Shown: one piece after another, positions 44,870 to 54,168 of the stretch | Position numbering within the stretch: position 1 is the first letter of the stretch | How the letters are laid out: the number at the start of each line of letters is the position of its first letter | Made by a program: the position numbers and the translations under genes | Notes under the pieces: model-generated | Told to the model about the DNA's origin: nothing | Seen by the model: only the letters and a program-made list of their open reading frames with translations | Database searches by the model: none | Origin: Phycisphaerales bacterium | GTDB taxonomy: Bacteria > Planctomycetota > Phycisphaerae > Sedimentisphaerales > Anaerobacaceae | Reading direction: 5' to 3' | DNA length: 64,000 nt | NCBI GenBank assembly: GCA_003141315.1 | Contig: PLLP01000023.1 | Location: 31,701 to 95,700, forward strand

Positions 44870-46321
44870 ATGAGCAAAATTGATGTATTGCTGATTTATC
44901 CCGAATACACGTATCCGAAAAAATCCCCGCCGCTCGGGCTTGCATACCTGGCAGCTGTTCTTGAGCAAAAAGGTTTGAGCGTAAGGATTGCCGATATGTC
45001 GGCGGCAGGTTTAAATCTCGCTGACATCCAGAAGCAGGTTTCTGAAGATACCCCCCGGCTCGTCGGCATATCTTTTATGACAAACCAGTACCAAAATGCC
45101 CTTAACGCCGCAAAAGCAGTTAAGCAGGTCAATAGCGATATTCCCGTAATTGCGGGCGGCCCGCACGTATCCGCCCTGCCGCAGGAAATCTTAAAAAGCG
45201 ATTCGGTTGACGTCGCCGTCACAGGCGAGGGCGAAATTACGATAACCGAACTTGCCGATTATTTTCTGAACGGGCAATCGAAGGACATAAGCAGCATTAA
45301 AGGCATCGTCTATAAAAAAGACGGGCGGATAATTGTCAATCAGCCGCAGGATTTAATTGACAACCTCGATTCGCTGCCCTTCCCTGCGTGGCATCTGCTG
45401 CCCGTCGATAAATACGCCGTTCCCGCCACGGGCGGAAATGCGACAGAAACCGTTTTTGCCGTAATATCAAGCAGGGGCTGTCCGAACCAGTGCATCTTCT
45501 GCGATTCGCACACCGTCTTCGGAAGAAATTTCAGGGCAAGAAGCGCAGAAAACATCTTCAAAGAGCTTATCTACCTGAAAGAAAATTTCGGAGTTTCGCA
45601 GTTCGATTTTGTCGATGACACGATAACCGTAAATAAAAAAAGGATACACCAGTTGTGCCGCCTGATGCTGGATAACCACTGCAATTTCAAATGGATGTGC
45701 AACGCCAGGGCCAATACTATCGATGCCGAAATGCTTTCGACAATGAAAAAAGCAGGCTGTGTAAGAGTCGAATTCGGAATAGAAAGCGGCGACCCGGAGG
45801 TTCTCAAAAACATAAAAAAAGCGGTGACAATCGAACAGATTAAAAACGCACACAAACTGGCTAAAGAGGCAGGGTTAAGTGTCGGCAGTTTTGTTATGGT
45901 CGGCAATATCGGCGAAAATTTCGAATCGGTTGTAAAAACAAAAAAACTGCTCGAACAAATCGATACCGACGACATCTACATTGCCATTGCCACGCCGTTT
46001 CCCGGCACAGAGCTTTACCAGATTACAAAAAATAACGGCTGGCTGCAAATCACCGATTGGTCCAGATATGTCACGGCGCCGACATACCTCGCGGGGTATC
46101 AGCCGATAATGAGAACAGATAAAATGAATCCGCAGGAAATACTGAAGGCGTTTTTCTATCTGCACTCGCAGTTCGCCCGAAAAAAATTCAGAACCAGGTA
46201 TGGCAGAAATTTCCTGCTGAAGGGAAAATTTTACAGAGATAATGTCCTGAATATTCGCAGCTTCAGGGATTTCAAACACAAGGCAAAAATCGCAAAGCAG
46301 CTTATAGCGAATTATCTATAA
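44870..46321 (+). CDS. B12-binding domain radical SAM protein
   Basis: 483 residues: an N-terminal cobalamin-binding-like domain (~1-140; the usual B12-binding His motif is not obvious) beginning KIDVLLIYPEYTYPKKSPPLGL, and a radical SAM core with the CxxxCxxC cluster loop at C204, C208, C211 (RGCPNQCIFC), then GVSQFDFVDDTITVNKKRI and VRVEFGIESGDPEVLKNIKK. Class B-type radical SAM methyltransferases and related enzymes have this order. It may methylate or otherwise modify a sugar or lipid carrier; the reaction cannot be named. Part of the exopolysaccharide transcript (17 bases after the epimerase). Confidence 0.9.
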   Translation: MSKIDVLLIYPEYTYPKKSPPLGLAYLAAVLEQKGLSVRIADMSAAGLNLADIQKQVSEDTPRLVGISFMTNQYQNALNAAKAVKQVNSDIPVIAGGPHVSALPQEILKSDSVDVAVTGEGEITITELADYFLNGQSKDISSIKGIVYKKDGRIIVNQPQDLIDNLDSLPFPAWHLLPVDKYAVPATGGNATETVFAVISSRGCPNQCIFCDSHTVFGRNFRARSAENIFKELIYLKENFGVSQFDFVDDTITVNKKRIHQLCRLMLDNHCNFKWMCNARANTIDAEMLSTMKKAGCVRVEFGIESGDPEVLKNIKKAVTIEQIKNAHKLAKEAGLSVGSFVMVGNIGENFESVVKTKKLLEQIDTDDIYIAIATPFPGTELYQITKNNGWLQITDWSRYVTAPTYLAGYQPIMRTDKMNPQEILKAFFYLHSQFARKKFRTRYGRNFLLKGKFYRDNVLNIRSFRDFKHKAKIAKQLIANYL

Positions 46322-46330
46322 GGGATAAAT

Positions 46331-47596
46331 ATGCACATCTTGTTTTTTTCGCATTATTTTCCGCCTGAAGGCAACGCACCGGCAGCCCGCACTTATGAAA
46401 ACTGCCGACAGTGGGCAAGACACGGTCATAAGGTGACGGTGATAACCTGTGCGCCGAACGTCCCATCCGGCATCGTTTATGACGGCTACAAAAACAGGCT
46501 CTTTTCCCGCGAATCGATGGACGGCATAAATGTTGTCCGAATATGGACTTACATCGCACCAAACGAAGGTGTCGTCCGGCGGATAATAAATTTCCTCTCT
46601 TATCTGACCAGTTCCGTTTTTGCATCTTTGTTTATTAAAAAACCCGATGTGATTATCGCCACGTCGCCACAATTTTTCTGCGGTTGGGCGGGTGTCATCG
46701 CAAGCCGACTGAAAAATGTCCCCTTCATTCTCGAGATTCGCGACATCTGGCCCGAATCAATCGCTGCGGTCGGTGCGATGAAAAACAAACGGCTGCTGCG
46801 CATTCTCGAACGGCTCGAAATCAAAATGTATGACGCCGCCGAACATATTATTACCGTCGGCGACGGCTACAAGCAGAAACTAATGGAAAAAAATGTAGCA
46901 GCGGAAAAAATCTCCGTCATACCAAACGGCATCGACCCCGACATTTTCTACCCGAGAGAGCCGGACGAAACAATAACGGAAAAATACGGCCTGAAAAATA
47001 AATTCGTCTGCTCATACATCGGAACAATCGGGATGGCCTGCGGACTCGACGTCGTAATCGAAGCGGCAGAAATATTAAAGAAAGATGGAATTCACAACAT
47101 CGTATTTCTGCTGGTTGGCGAAGGTGCGTCAAAAAAAGAGCTGGAGAAGAAATCAATCGATAAAAAACTCGATAACATAATCTTCGCAGGCAGGCAGGAT
47201 AAAAGTCTGATACCCGCATATCTGTCGGCGAGCGACGCATGCCTGGTTCACCTGAAAAAAACCAGCATTTTCGAGTCGGTTCTGCCTTCGAAGATTTTCG
47301 AGGCGGCATCGATGTCAAAACCGATAATACTCGGCGTAGAAGGCTTCGCTGCCGACCTTGTCAAAAAAGCAGACGCAGGAATTTGCATTGAGCCGGATAA
47401 CGCCGCCCAGCTCGCCGGGGCCGTAAAGAACCTCGCATCAACCCCCCTGCTATGCGAAAAGCTTGGCCGAAACGGTCTGGACTATGTATCAAAACACCAT
47501 AATAGAAATATATTAGCTCAAAAATATCTCGATACTATCACACGCATCTGCAGCCCCGATGTTGCAGAAGATGCTATTCTTGCCAATGAGAAATAA
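46331..47596 (+). CDS. GT4 family glycosyltransferase (WbuB-like)
   Basis: 421 residues; WbuB-type start MHILFFSHYFPPEGNAPAAR, RTYENCRQWARHGHKVTVIT, ILEIRDIWPESIAAVGA (~133-149), VIPNGIDPDIFYP (~195-207), CSYIGTIGMACGLDVVIEA and a donor E-x7-E segment near ESVLPSKIFEAASMSKPIIL. The WbuB group transfers sugars (often N-acetyl-fucosamine-type) to lipid-linked acceptors in O-antigen loci. It is the last clear gene of the exopolysaccharide locus. Confidence 0.91.
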   Translation: MHILFFSHYFPPEGNAPAARTYENCRQWARHGHKVTVITCAPNVPSGIVYDGYKNRLFSRESMDGINVVRIWTYIAPNEGVVRRIINFLSYLTSSVFASLFIKKPDVIIATSPQFFCGWAGVIASRLKNVPFILEIRDIWPESIAAVGAMKNKRLLRILERLEIKMYDAAEHIITVGDGYKQKLMEKNVAAEKISVIPNGIDPDIFYPREPDETITEKYGLKNKFVCSYIGTIGMACGLDVVIEAAEILKKDGIHNIVFLLVGEGASKKELEKKSIDKKLDNIIFAGRQDKSLIPAYLSASDACLVHLKKTSIFESVLPSKIFEAASMSKPIILGVEGFAADLVKKADAGICIEPDNAAQLAGAVKNLASTPLLCEKLGRNGLDYVSKHHNRNILAQKYLDTITRICSPDVAEDAILANEK

Positions 47597-47745
47597 TGAC
47601 CACCGATTAGTCCCAATTACACTTGGATAAACGGGATAAAATCCCGCAAATCATCATATCTCTCTCCTTTTTTTCTCCTTCATTTCCATTAACCGCTGAC
47701 ACCAGCCAATTGACATCAGCTTTCACGGGAGATACTCTATTATGG

Positions 47746-48540
47746 ATGAGCAGAATTTTTCTAATCGTATTTGGTTTAAATTTGGTTTTCCTCGCCGGCT
47801 GCACGCCGCATCACGAACCCGTCATGGAGACTTTGAAACTATCAGACCTGGCGCCGGCGGCAGGCACGCAGAGGCCTTCTCCGAAAATAAGCACAATAAG
47901 CATCCAGATACACGCCTTTGAAATCTCAGCGGAAAACGCCGAGAAACTCGACGAGATTTCGAAGTCGCTTTCACTTCAGCCTTTTCGATTCAGTCAATAC
48001 GACTCATTTACCGCCAACGGTTTCAAGGCGGGGTTCGGCAGGATAAGTTCCGGCGACCGCATAATTCAGCAGCTCAATGCCGCCGGCGGCCAAAAAACCG
48101 CCTCGGTATCGCTCCTGCTCGAAGACGGCCGGTCGGACTACGTCCCTGTCATAAGATTATCTGCGGCAAAAAACATTTTCTATACCGTAACCGAAGATAA
48201 AACCATTTCCAAAAGCATCGGGCCGGGCCAGCTTTCCCTCCGTATAACCGTGCAAAAAAGTCCGGTATTCAGGGGCGCCTATACCACAACTTTAGTCCCC
48301 GTGATACCGCCGGTGTTTGTTGTGCCGGGTATGCCGATGCCCGATGTCGCGAAGTCGGATGATGTTGTCTTTGACAGCTGCTCATTCAGCCTCCAGTTCA
48401 GCCCGGGCGATTTTATTTTTCTCCGGCCCGTCAAATATGCGGCTCACGGCAACTCGCTCGGCAGCCTGTTCTTCAGCCGGACCGGAATCAGGCCCGTTGT
48501 CCTGGCATTTCTGATTGTCTGCACCGATATAAGCGAATAA
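47746..48540 (+). CDS. hypothetical lipoprotein
   Basis: Not recognised. The ATG at 47746 gives 264 residues with a lipoprotein signal FLAGC (Cys19); an upstream TTG start would add 41 unlikely residues. The mature part is beta-prone and polar, with a Pro-rich bend (VPVIPPVFVVPGMPMP) near residues 177-192. The lipobox and distance after the glycosyltransferase suggest an envelope protein transcribed with, or just after, the exopolysaccharide genes. Function unknown. Confidence 0.68.
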   Translation: MSRIFLIVFGLNLVFLAGCTPHHEPVMETLKLSDLAPAAGTQRPSPKISTISIQIHAFEISAENAEKLDEISKSLSLQPFRFSQYDSFTANGFKAGFGRISSGDRIIQQLNAAGGQKTASVSLLLEDGRSDYVPVIRLSAAKNIFYTVTEDKTISKSIGPGQLSLRITVQKSPVFRGAYTTTLVPVIPPVFVVPGMPMPDVAKSDDVVFDSCSFSLQFSPGDFIFLRPVKYAAHGNSLGSLFFSRTGIRPVVLAFLIVCTDISE

Positions 48541-48546
48541 GGCAAT

Positions 48547-49503
48547 ATGAGAGCAAAAGTAATACTTACCCGATGCAATGATTACAGTGCGGAAAAGGTG
48601 TCGGCCTGCCTGGAAAAACAAATCGAGCTTTTAGGCGGACTCGATAAATTTATAAAAAAGGGAGACAGCGTTTTACTCAAGCCGAATTTTATCGCCCCGC
48701 GGCCGGCACAATTCGCCACGCAGACGAACCCTGCGGTAATAATCGAAATAGCAAAATTGGTAAAGGATTTCGGGGCAAGGCCGTTCGTTGCCGATTCGCC
48801 CGCCTGGGCGGATGTCAAAACCTGCGCCGGGGCGCTCGGCCTAATCGAGCCGCTCAGGAAACTGAATGTCCCCCTCAAATCACTCAATAGGCCCGTAAAA
48901 TGCCGGATAGACGAAAACGGCTATTGTCTTGGAATTAGTTCAGCCGCCCTCGATGCCGACGCCATAATAAACCTGCCGAAATTTAAATCGCATCAGCAGT
49001 TGGTTGCCACGTTTGCCGTAAAGAATATGTTCGGCCTTGTGAGCGGCAAAAGAAAAGCGATGCTGCACTTTGCAAAAGGGAAAAACGCCGGCAGCTTCTG
49101 CCAGATGCTAATAGATATATACAGATTCGCAAAACCTGTTTTTACCGTAATCGATGCGGTGGAGGTTATGGATAGCCAGGGGCCGATACAGGGCAGGACG
49201 AGGCCGCTGGGCTGGCTTATCGGGGGCGTTGACCCGATTGCCATTGAAACGGTCTGCTGCAAACTGATAAATATCGAACCGGAAATAGTGCTGATTATAA
49301 AACAGGCCCGGAAGATAAATTTCGGCTGCTCAGATTTCAGCCAAATCGAAATTGCGGGCGATGATTATGCCGGCTGTATCTGCACGGATTTTTTGCTGCC
49401 GCCGCCGATACCGATAAGATTTTCGCTGCCGCGGGTTTGTAAAAGCATTGCCAAACAGGCTATTCTGCTGTTTAAATCGGCTCTCGGCCACAAAAAGATA
49501 TAA
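48547..49503 (+). CDS. DUF362 domain-containing protein
   Basis: 318 residues with the DUF362 pattern: VLLKPNFI near 42-49, NPAVIIEIAKLVKDFGA, VADSPAW, IINLPKFKSHQQLVATFAVKN (~138-157) and DAVEVMDSQGP. The family is widespread in anaerobes, often fused to ferredoxin domains, which are absent here; its reaction is not known. Several cysteines (9, 21, 96, 119) are scattered. It starts 6 bases after the preceding lipoprotein gene, so the two are probably cotranscribed. Confidence 0.85.
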   Translation: MRAKVILTRCNDYSAEKVSACLEKQIELLGGLDKFIKKGDSVLLKPNFIAPRPAQFATQTNPAVIIEIAKLVKDFGARPFVADSPAWADVKTCAGALGLIEPLRKLNVPLKSLNRPVKCRIDENGYCLGISSAALDADAIINLPKFKSHQQLVATFAVKNMFGLVSGKRKAMLHFAKGKNAGSFCQMLIDIYRFAKPVFTVIDAVEVMDSQGPIQGRTRPLGWLIGGVDPIAIETVCCKLINIEPEIVLIIKQARKINFGCSDFSQIEIAGDDYAGCICTDFLLPPPIPIRFSLPRVCKSIAKQAILLFKSALGHKKI

Positions 49504-50202
49504 AAAATTTAACCGCAGATTCCTTCGACTTCGCTCAGGACAAGTGACACTGATTAACACGGATTATTTTTTAAAAATTAGTCGAAATATTTAAAAAATG
49601 GGGGATTTTTTAAATATTTTTGAGGAGTTTTTTGGGCGAATCGTGGTTTTTAAGAGAAAAATGAGGGTGGAAGGATTGCCTATTTTATCTATCGTTAATA
49701 TATTTCCCAGATTAAGCGCAAAATGACCCCACTTTTGGTCAGATTTGGGTCACTTTAGAGCACTTTCGGGTCGGTTTTGGGTGGTTTCGAGGTGAAATCG
49801 AGTGGTTTTTGGGTAGTTTTTGATGGCAAATTTTGATGTTAAGATTGGAGATTTTCCAATGTCAGAATAGGCAAGATGGTGAAAAGAGAGAATGCGTAAT
49901 ACAAAACTCATAATAAAATTCAGCCACAGATTTCACTGATTAACACTGATTCTTTTTATAACTAAATATCGAAGATCCGCTCCGCCGCAGGCGGATGGCG
50001 GACTAACAACCAAAAACTAACGACTAATCTTAGCCACAGATTGCACGGATTAACACAGATTTTTAGAACCACGAAGAATCCACCACAGGCGGACCTTCGG
50101 CGGAAACGAAGAAATTAGACACGGATTAACACGGGTTTCAGATTGACAAATAGTTGATTTGAAAAAATTTCACTTTTTCAACAGCCTCAACGTCCCCAAT
50201 AT
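49504..50202. other. 699-base gap with dispersed repeats
   Basis: No gene is visible. It holds imperfect copies of a CCACAGATT-CAC-GATTAACAC-GATT repeat near 49513-49563, 49924-49952, 50034-50062 and 50115-50140, one of them split by a separate short repeat, and a G/T-rich stretch (49740-49820) with repeated GGGT words. Near 49980-50000 is a GC-rich CCGCCGCAGGCGG palindrome. Confidence 0.6.
49522..49546. repeat. short dispersed repeat CCTTCGACTTCGCTCAGGACA, copy 1, nested in another repeat
   Basis: The 25-base segment lies inside a CCGCAGATT...ACACTGATTAACACGGATT repeat and splits it. A second copy (one base different in the first 20) occurs at 63321. The ends TCCT/AGGA can pair. Confidence 0.6.
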
Positions 50203-50769
50203 TCATTTCGGGATATCCGATTGCTCAACTTTATTGAAGGTAGTACCCTCAATAACACCTCGCACGATCTTCCATTTGCCATTCCTTTTCTCGCAGTTTA
50301 TCCCGAGAATCCTGCCACTGCCAAACTCTCCCGGCCTCCACGCCGACCAACTATTAGCTGGCTGGACAGGGTAGGAGTAATCACAATAGGAGCGCGCAGC
50401 CTCTGCACAAAGCCCCACGCTCCCTTGCCATTCTAACCCGTTAAGTTTATCCGCCTCGCTCAGGGAATCCGGATAGACAACAACGTTTGCTTTCCGGAGT
50501 TCAAATATCGTTTTCCTTATATCCGATTGTCCTTGGCGCAAGACTGGGTGAGATTCAATCTGGTTCACATAGTAGGAATCACCAAGTTTCGTCGGTTTCC
50601 ATAATTCCACGGCTTGTTCCGCCGCTTCGTAATCCAGCGGATTTAACGGCGTTTCGCGCGAAACACTTCGCACAGGAATTCCCGACGAGGAAGTTTTCTT
50701 CCCGCAACCGACCGACATAATAAGCACGGATAGCACAATGGCAACACTTAACCTTAACTGTGTTTTCAT
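50203..50769 (-). CDS. hypothetical lipoprotein
   Basis: Not recognised. 188 residues from the ATG at 50769, which follows AAGGAG at 8 bases; the frame extends to a TTG upstream. Lipobox MSVGC (Cys22), then a polar domain with a Cys-Cys pair (GLCAEAARSYC) and a C-terminal beta-prone stretch ending in IVRGVIEGTTFN. Single gene with long noncoding flanks. No function assigned. Confidence 0.68.
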   Translation of the reverse strand: MKTQLRLSVAIVLSVLIMSVGCGKKTSSSGIPVRSVSRETPLNPLDYEAAEQAVELWKPTKLGDSYYVNQIESHPVLRQGQSDIRKTIFELRKANVVVYPDSLSEADKLNGLEWQGSVGLCAEAARSYCDYSYPVQPANSWSAWRPGEFGSGRILGINCEKRNGKWKIVRGVIEGTTFNKVEQSDIPK

Positions 50770-50994
50770 GGTCGTTCTCCTTTTCAAACGTGGGTATAAT
50801 GGGTATAGCTACCATTTTTTGAATTTTCACTTTTAATATTTTATTATCAAAGATGATGTTTCCTCAAAAGTCGCATCCCTACCTTAAAGTAGCAGTATAT
50901 CCCCAACGGTTAATCAGGACAAGGAAATTCAGCTTTGCCCATGCTGAAATTCAACCTATTTGCATTTTCCAGTATTTTGGATTAAAATCGGATT

Positions 50995-52035
50995 ATGCAG
51001 ACGCAAGGCACAATTAACATATTGGGCATAGAGACAAGCTGTGATGAGACGGCGGCGGCGATTGTCGCAGACGGCAGTGTTGTAAAATCGTCCGTCGTGG
51101 CATCGCAGACGAAACTGCACGAAAAATACGGCGGGGTTGTGCCGGAAGTGGCTTCGCGAGCGCATATCGAGAAAATTTACCCGGTCATAAAAGAGGCGAT
51201 AGAGCAGGCGGGTATATCCAATGAGAAAATAGACGCTGTCGCGGTAGCCAACAGGCCGGGCCTTGCGATTGCATTGATTGTGGGCGTGACCGCTGCGAAG
51301 ACGCTAAGCTTTGCCTGGCAGAAACCTTTAATTTCAATAGACCATTTGCACGCCCATATTCAGGCGGCGGCGATGAACACGGAAAAAGTGGAGCTGCCGG
51401 CAATAGCGCTGATTGTTTCGGGCGGGCATACCAGCATTTACGATTACCGCTCGCCGTTAGAGCCGAAAATTTTAGGCAGGACTATCGACGACGCCGCGGG
51501 CGAGGCGTTCGATAAGGTGGCGACGATTCTTCACCTGCCATATCCGGGCGGGCCAGAAATCGAAAAAATCGCAAGACAGGGCAACCCGAAGGCGATTCGT
51601 TTCCCGCGAACGCTGCTCGACAAAGGCTCGCTCGATTTTTCATTCAGCGGACTCAAGACCGCAGTTCTGTATTATTGTCGCGGCCATGATATGAAGAGCA
51701 AAAGCAAGGTCGGCGAAATGTCGGCTGAACAGATTGCGGATATTGCGGCTTCGTTTCAGGCGGCGGTAATCGACGTGCTCGTTAAGAAAACAAAATTGGC
51801 AATCGAAAAGACCGGGGCAAAAACGGTTTTATTCGGCGGCGGCGTGGCGGCAAACGGCGCGATTCGCAGCGCACTGCAATCCGCATGCGACTCGATGAAG
51901 CCAGCCTGCAAACTGCTTGTGGCGGAAAAACGGTATTGCACGGACAACGCAGTTATGGTAGCCTCTTTAGGGTATCATAAATTCAAGGCAGGGTTGTTTG
52001 CAGACCTTTTGCTGGAACCTAAGGCCTCAAGTTAA
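50995..52035 (+). CDS. tsaD: tRNA N6-adenosine threonylcarbamoyltransferase
   Basis: Transfers the threonylcarbamoyl group to A37 of ANN-decoding tRNAs, with TsaB and TsaE. 346 residues with the ASKHA fold motifs: ILGIETSCDET (~8-18), DHLHAHIQAA (~116-125; Fe-binding His pair), LIVSGGHTS, DDAAGEAFDKVA (~163-174), YPGGPEIEKIA, and FGGGVAANGAIRSAL (~279-293). First of a run with a four-helix-bundle gene, larB, nnrD and an AhpD-like gene. Confidence 0.97.
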   Translation: MQTQGTINILGIETSCDETAAAIVADGSVVKSSVVASQTKLHEKYGGVVPEVASRAHIEKIYPVIKEAIEQAGISNEKIDAVAVANRPGLAIALIVGVTAAKTLSFAWQKPLISIDHLHAHIQAAAMNTEKVELPAIALIVSGGHTSIYDYRSPLEPKILGRTIDDAAGEAFDKVATILHLPYPGGPEIEKIARQGNPKAIRFPRTLLDKGSLDFSFSGLKTAVLYYCRGHDMKSKSKVGEMSAEQIADIAASFQAAVIDVLVKKTKLAIEKTGAKTVLFGGGVAANGAIRSALQSACDSMKPACKLLVAEKRYCTDNAVMVASLGYHKFKAGLFADLLLEPKASS

Positions 52036-52063
52036 TATAAAAAATTAAATTGCAAAAATAAAA

Positions 52064-52444
52064 ATGACAGAAATGCAACAAAACAAGGTAAATTTCAAGA
52101 ACGAGTTTAAGATACGGCTCTACGATTTCACATTAAAATTAATAAAATTTTTGGACAAATTGCCGAAAGATAATGTCTCAAGAAGAATCGGAGACCAGCT
52201 ACTTCGAAGCGGCACAAGTATTATCGGCAACTATATCGAAGGCCAGGCAGCAAGCAGCAAAAAAGACTTTGCCAACTTCTTCAATACCTCGCTTAAGTCA
52301 GCAAATGAAAGCAAGTTATGGTTTGCATTGCTCCGTGACAGCGGACGCACAAAACCGCAGGAAGTCGCCTGGTTTTTAAATGAACTCAATGAAATTGCGA
52401 ATATCTTCGCCGCAAGTATTTTGACGCTCAGAGGAAGAAGATAA
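52064..52444 (+). CDS. four-helix-bundle protein (23S rRNA intervening-sequence type)
   Basis: 126 residues of the TIGR02436 family: KIRLYDFTLKLIKFLDKLPK, SRRIGDQLLRSGTSIIGNYIEGQ, SKKDFANFFNTSLKSANESK. The family occurs as IVP genes inside 23S rRNA introns and as free genes; its role is unknown. It is framed by TGCAAAAAT (left) and ATTTTTGCA (right), followed by simple A/T-rich repeats, and seems inserted between tsaD and larB. Confidence 0.85.
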   Translation: MTEMQQNKVNFKNEFKIRLYDFTLKLIKFLDKLPKDNVSRRIGDQLLRSGTSIIGNYIEGQAASSKKDFANFFNTSLKSANESKLWFALLRDSGRTKPQEVAWFLNELNEIANIFAASILTLRGRR

Positions 52445-52516
52445 TTTTTGCATTTTGGTATGTAATTTTGATATTTGATTTTTGATGTTTAATTTTACGA
52501 TAATGGCAGGTGCATT

Positions 52517-53290
52517 ATTCAGTCCGAACAACTAAAAAAATTATTGGAGCAGGTTAAAAACGGCAAGCTTGGTGTGGCAGATGCGGTCGAGAAGCTGCGT
52601 CAGCTGCCATTCGAAGATATTGGGTTTGCGTGCATCGACCACCACCGGCAGCTTCGATGCGGACTGCCTGAGGTAATTTTCTGCCCCGGCAAGACAACCG
52701 AGCAGATAATCCAAATTTTTCAAAGGCTGGCGGAAAGAGGCGGCAACGTTTTGGCTACCCGTGCGGAACCGGCTGTCTTCGAGGCACTCTCGAAAAAAAT
52801 TCCGCAGGCACATTATGAACCGCTGGCCAGGGCGATTACATTAGAGCAAAAGAAAAGTGAACCATCGAAACATGCGATACCGATTATCACCGCGGGCACG
52901 GCGGATTTGCCGGTCGCAAGCGAGGCGAAGGTGACGGCGGAGATTATGGGGCAGCGGACGGAATTGATTTCGGATGTCGGGGTGGCGGGCCTGCACCGGT
53001 TGTTCGGCCACCTCCCGAAAATCCAAAACGCAAATTGCCTGATTGTCGTTGCGGGTATGGAAGGCGCACTGGCGAGCGTGGTCGGCGGTTTAGTGAGCTG
53101 TCCTGTCATAGCAGTGCCAACGAGCATCGGCTACGGGGCAAGTTTTAACGGCGTGGCGGCGCTACTAACGATGCTGAACTCCTGTGCCGCCAACGTATCC
53201 GTTGTCAATATCGACGCAGGTTTCTCCGCTGGCGTCGTGGCAACGCTGATAAACCAGAAAATCGAATCTGCCGAAAGCGGACTCAAGTAA
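52517..53290 (+). CDS. larB: nickel pincer cofactor biosynthesis protein LarB
   Basis: Carboxylates and hydrolyses nicotinic acid adenine dinucleotide in nickel-pincer cofactor synthesis for lactate racemase and related enzymes. Core motifs DIGFACIDHHRQLRCGLPEV and EVIFCPGKTTEQI, then a PurE-like AIR-carboxylase domain (TAGTADLPVASEA, GVAGLHRL, VVAGMEGALASVVGG, GYGASFNG). Homology continues upstream of the TTG at 52544 (SEQLKKLLEQVKNGKL), but no ATG/GTG lies in frame before the stop at 52490. An ATT at 52517, with AGG six bases before it, is the best start; TTG at 52544 is the alternative. LarC and LarE are not in the window. Confidence 0.88.
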   Translation: MQSEQLKKLLEQVKNGKLGVADAVEKLRQLPFEDIGFACIDHHRQLRCGLPEVIFCPGKTTEQIIQIFQRLAERGGNVLATRAEPAVFEALSKKIPQAHYEPLARAITLEQKKSEPSKHAIPIITAGTADLPVASEAKVTAEIMGQRTELISDVGVAGLHRLFGHLPKIQNANCLIVVAGMEGALASVVGGLVSCPVIAVPTSIGYGASFNGVAALLTMLNSCAANVSVVNIDAGFSAGVVATLINQKIESAESGLK

Positions 53291-53293
53291 AAT

Positions 53294-54157
53294 ATGAAAA
53301 TTGTAGAATATATTCCAATATTAAAACCAAGACCGGTTGACGCACACAAGGACGATTTCGGGAAGGTCTGCATAATCGCCGGCAGCGTAGGTTTCAGCGG
53401 CGCTGCGGCGCTGGCGGGCAAGGCTGCCCTTCGCAGCGGAGCGGGACTTGTAAGGGTAGCTGTTCCGAAAAGTATTTTGCCGATTGTCGCCTCGATTGAG
53501 CCGTCATATACGACGATACCGCTGGATGAAGACGCGGCAGGCAGAATTTCAAAAAAGGCGATGAATAAAATTCTCGATATCCTGCCGGAAAATGACTGCA
53601 TAGCCGTCGGCTGCGGTATCGGCACGAGCGGCGATTTAGGCTTAATGCTGCTTACGCTCATCGCACAGGAAAATTTGAAAATGGTTATCGACGCCGACGG
53701 CCTGAACAACCTCGCCGCGATACAAAACTGGCAAAATAACGCAAAGGCAAATATTATTTTGACACCGCATCCCGGCGAAATGAAAAGGCTGTGGCCTTCG
53801 GTTATGCGTGAGGCGATGCCGCCCGACCGTACGAGCCAGGCTGTTCAATTGGCGCAAAAAACCGGAACAATCGTCGTCCTGAAAGGAGCCGGCACAGTCG
53901 TAACCGATGGCAAATCGCTTTATATAAACAAGACGGGCAACCCCGGTATGGCGACCGCGGGAGCAGGCGACGTTTTGACAGGCTGTATTGCCGCGGCTCT
54001 CGGCCAGCAACTTTCATCGTTCGATGCCGCCGTCCTCGGCGTTTATATTCACGGGCTGGCAGGCGACATCGCCGCCCAGAGGTTCGGCCAGGTAAGTTTA
54101 ATCGCAACCGATATTATCGATTCTCTCGGACAGGCATTTATGAAACATTCCGGATAA
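53294..54157 (+). CDS. nnrD: ADP-dependent NAD(P)H-hydrate dehydratase
   Basis: Repairs damaged (hydrated) NAD(P)H using ADP. 287 residues, ribokinase-like fold: RPVDAHKDDFGKVCIIAGS (~14-32), GAAALAGKAALRSGAGLVRV (~38-57), VIDADGLNNLA, LTPHPGEMKRL, and the C-terminal NPGMATAGAGDVLTG (~217-231) whose GAGD holds the catalytic Asp. Only the dehydratase domain is present, without the YjeF epimerase half. It begins 4 bases after the larB stop. Confidence 0.94.
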   Translation: MKIVEYIPILKPRPVDAHKDDFGKVCIIAGSVGFSGAAALAGKAALRSGAGLVRVAVPKSILPIVASIEPSYTTIPLDEDAAGRISKKAMNKILDILPENDCIAVGCGIGTSGDLGLMLLTLIAQENLKMVIDADGLNNLAAIQNWQNNAKANIILTPHPGEMKRLWPSVMREAMPPDRTSQAVQLAQKTGTIVVLKGAGTVVTDGKSLYINKTGNPGMATAGAGDVLTGCIAAALGQQLSSFDAAVLGVYIHGLAGDIAAQRFGQVSLIATDIIDSLGQAFMKHSG

Positions 54158-54168
54158 GGATTACGACT

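Noticed and set aside
49740-49820. Possible G-quadruplex in a GGGT-rich stretch
   Set aside because: The four GGG runs are separated by 8-29 bases, too far apart for a stable quadruplex.
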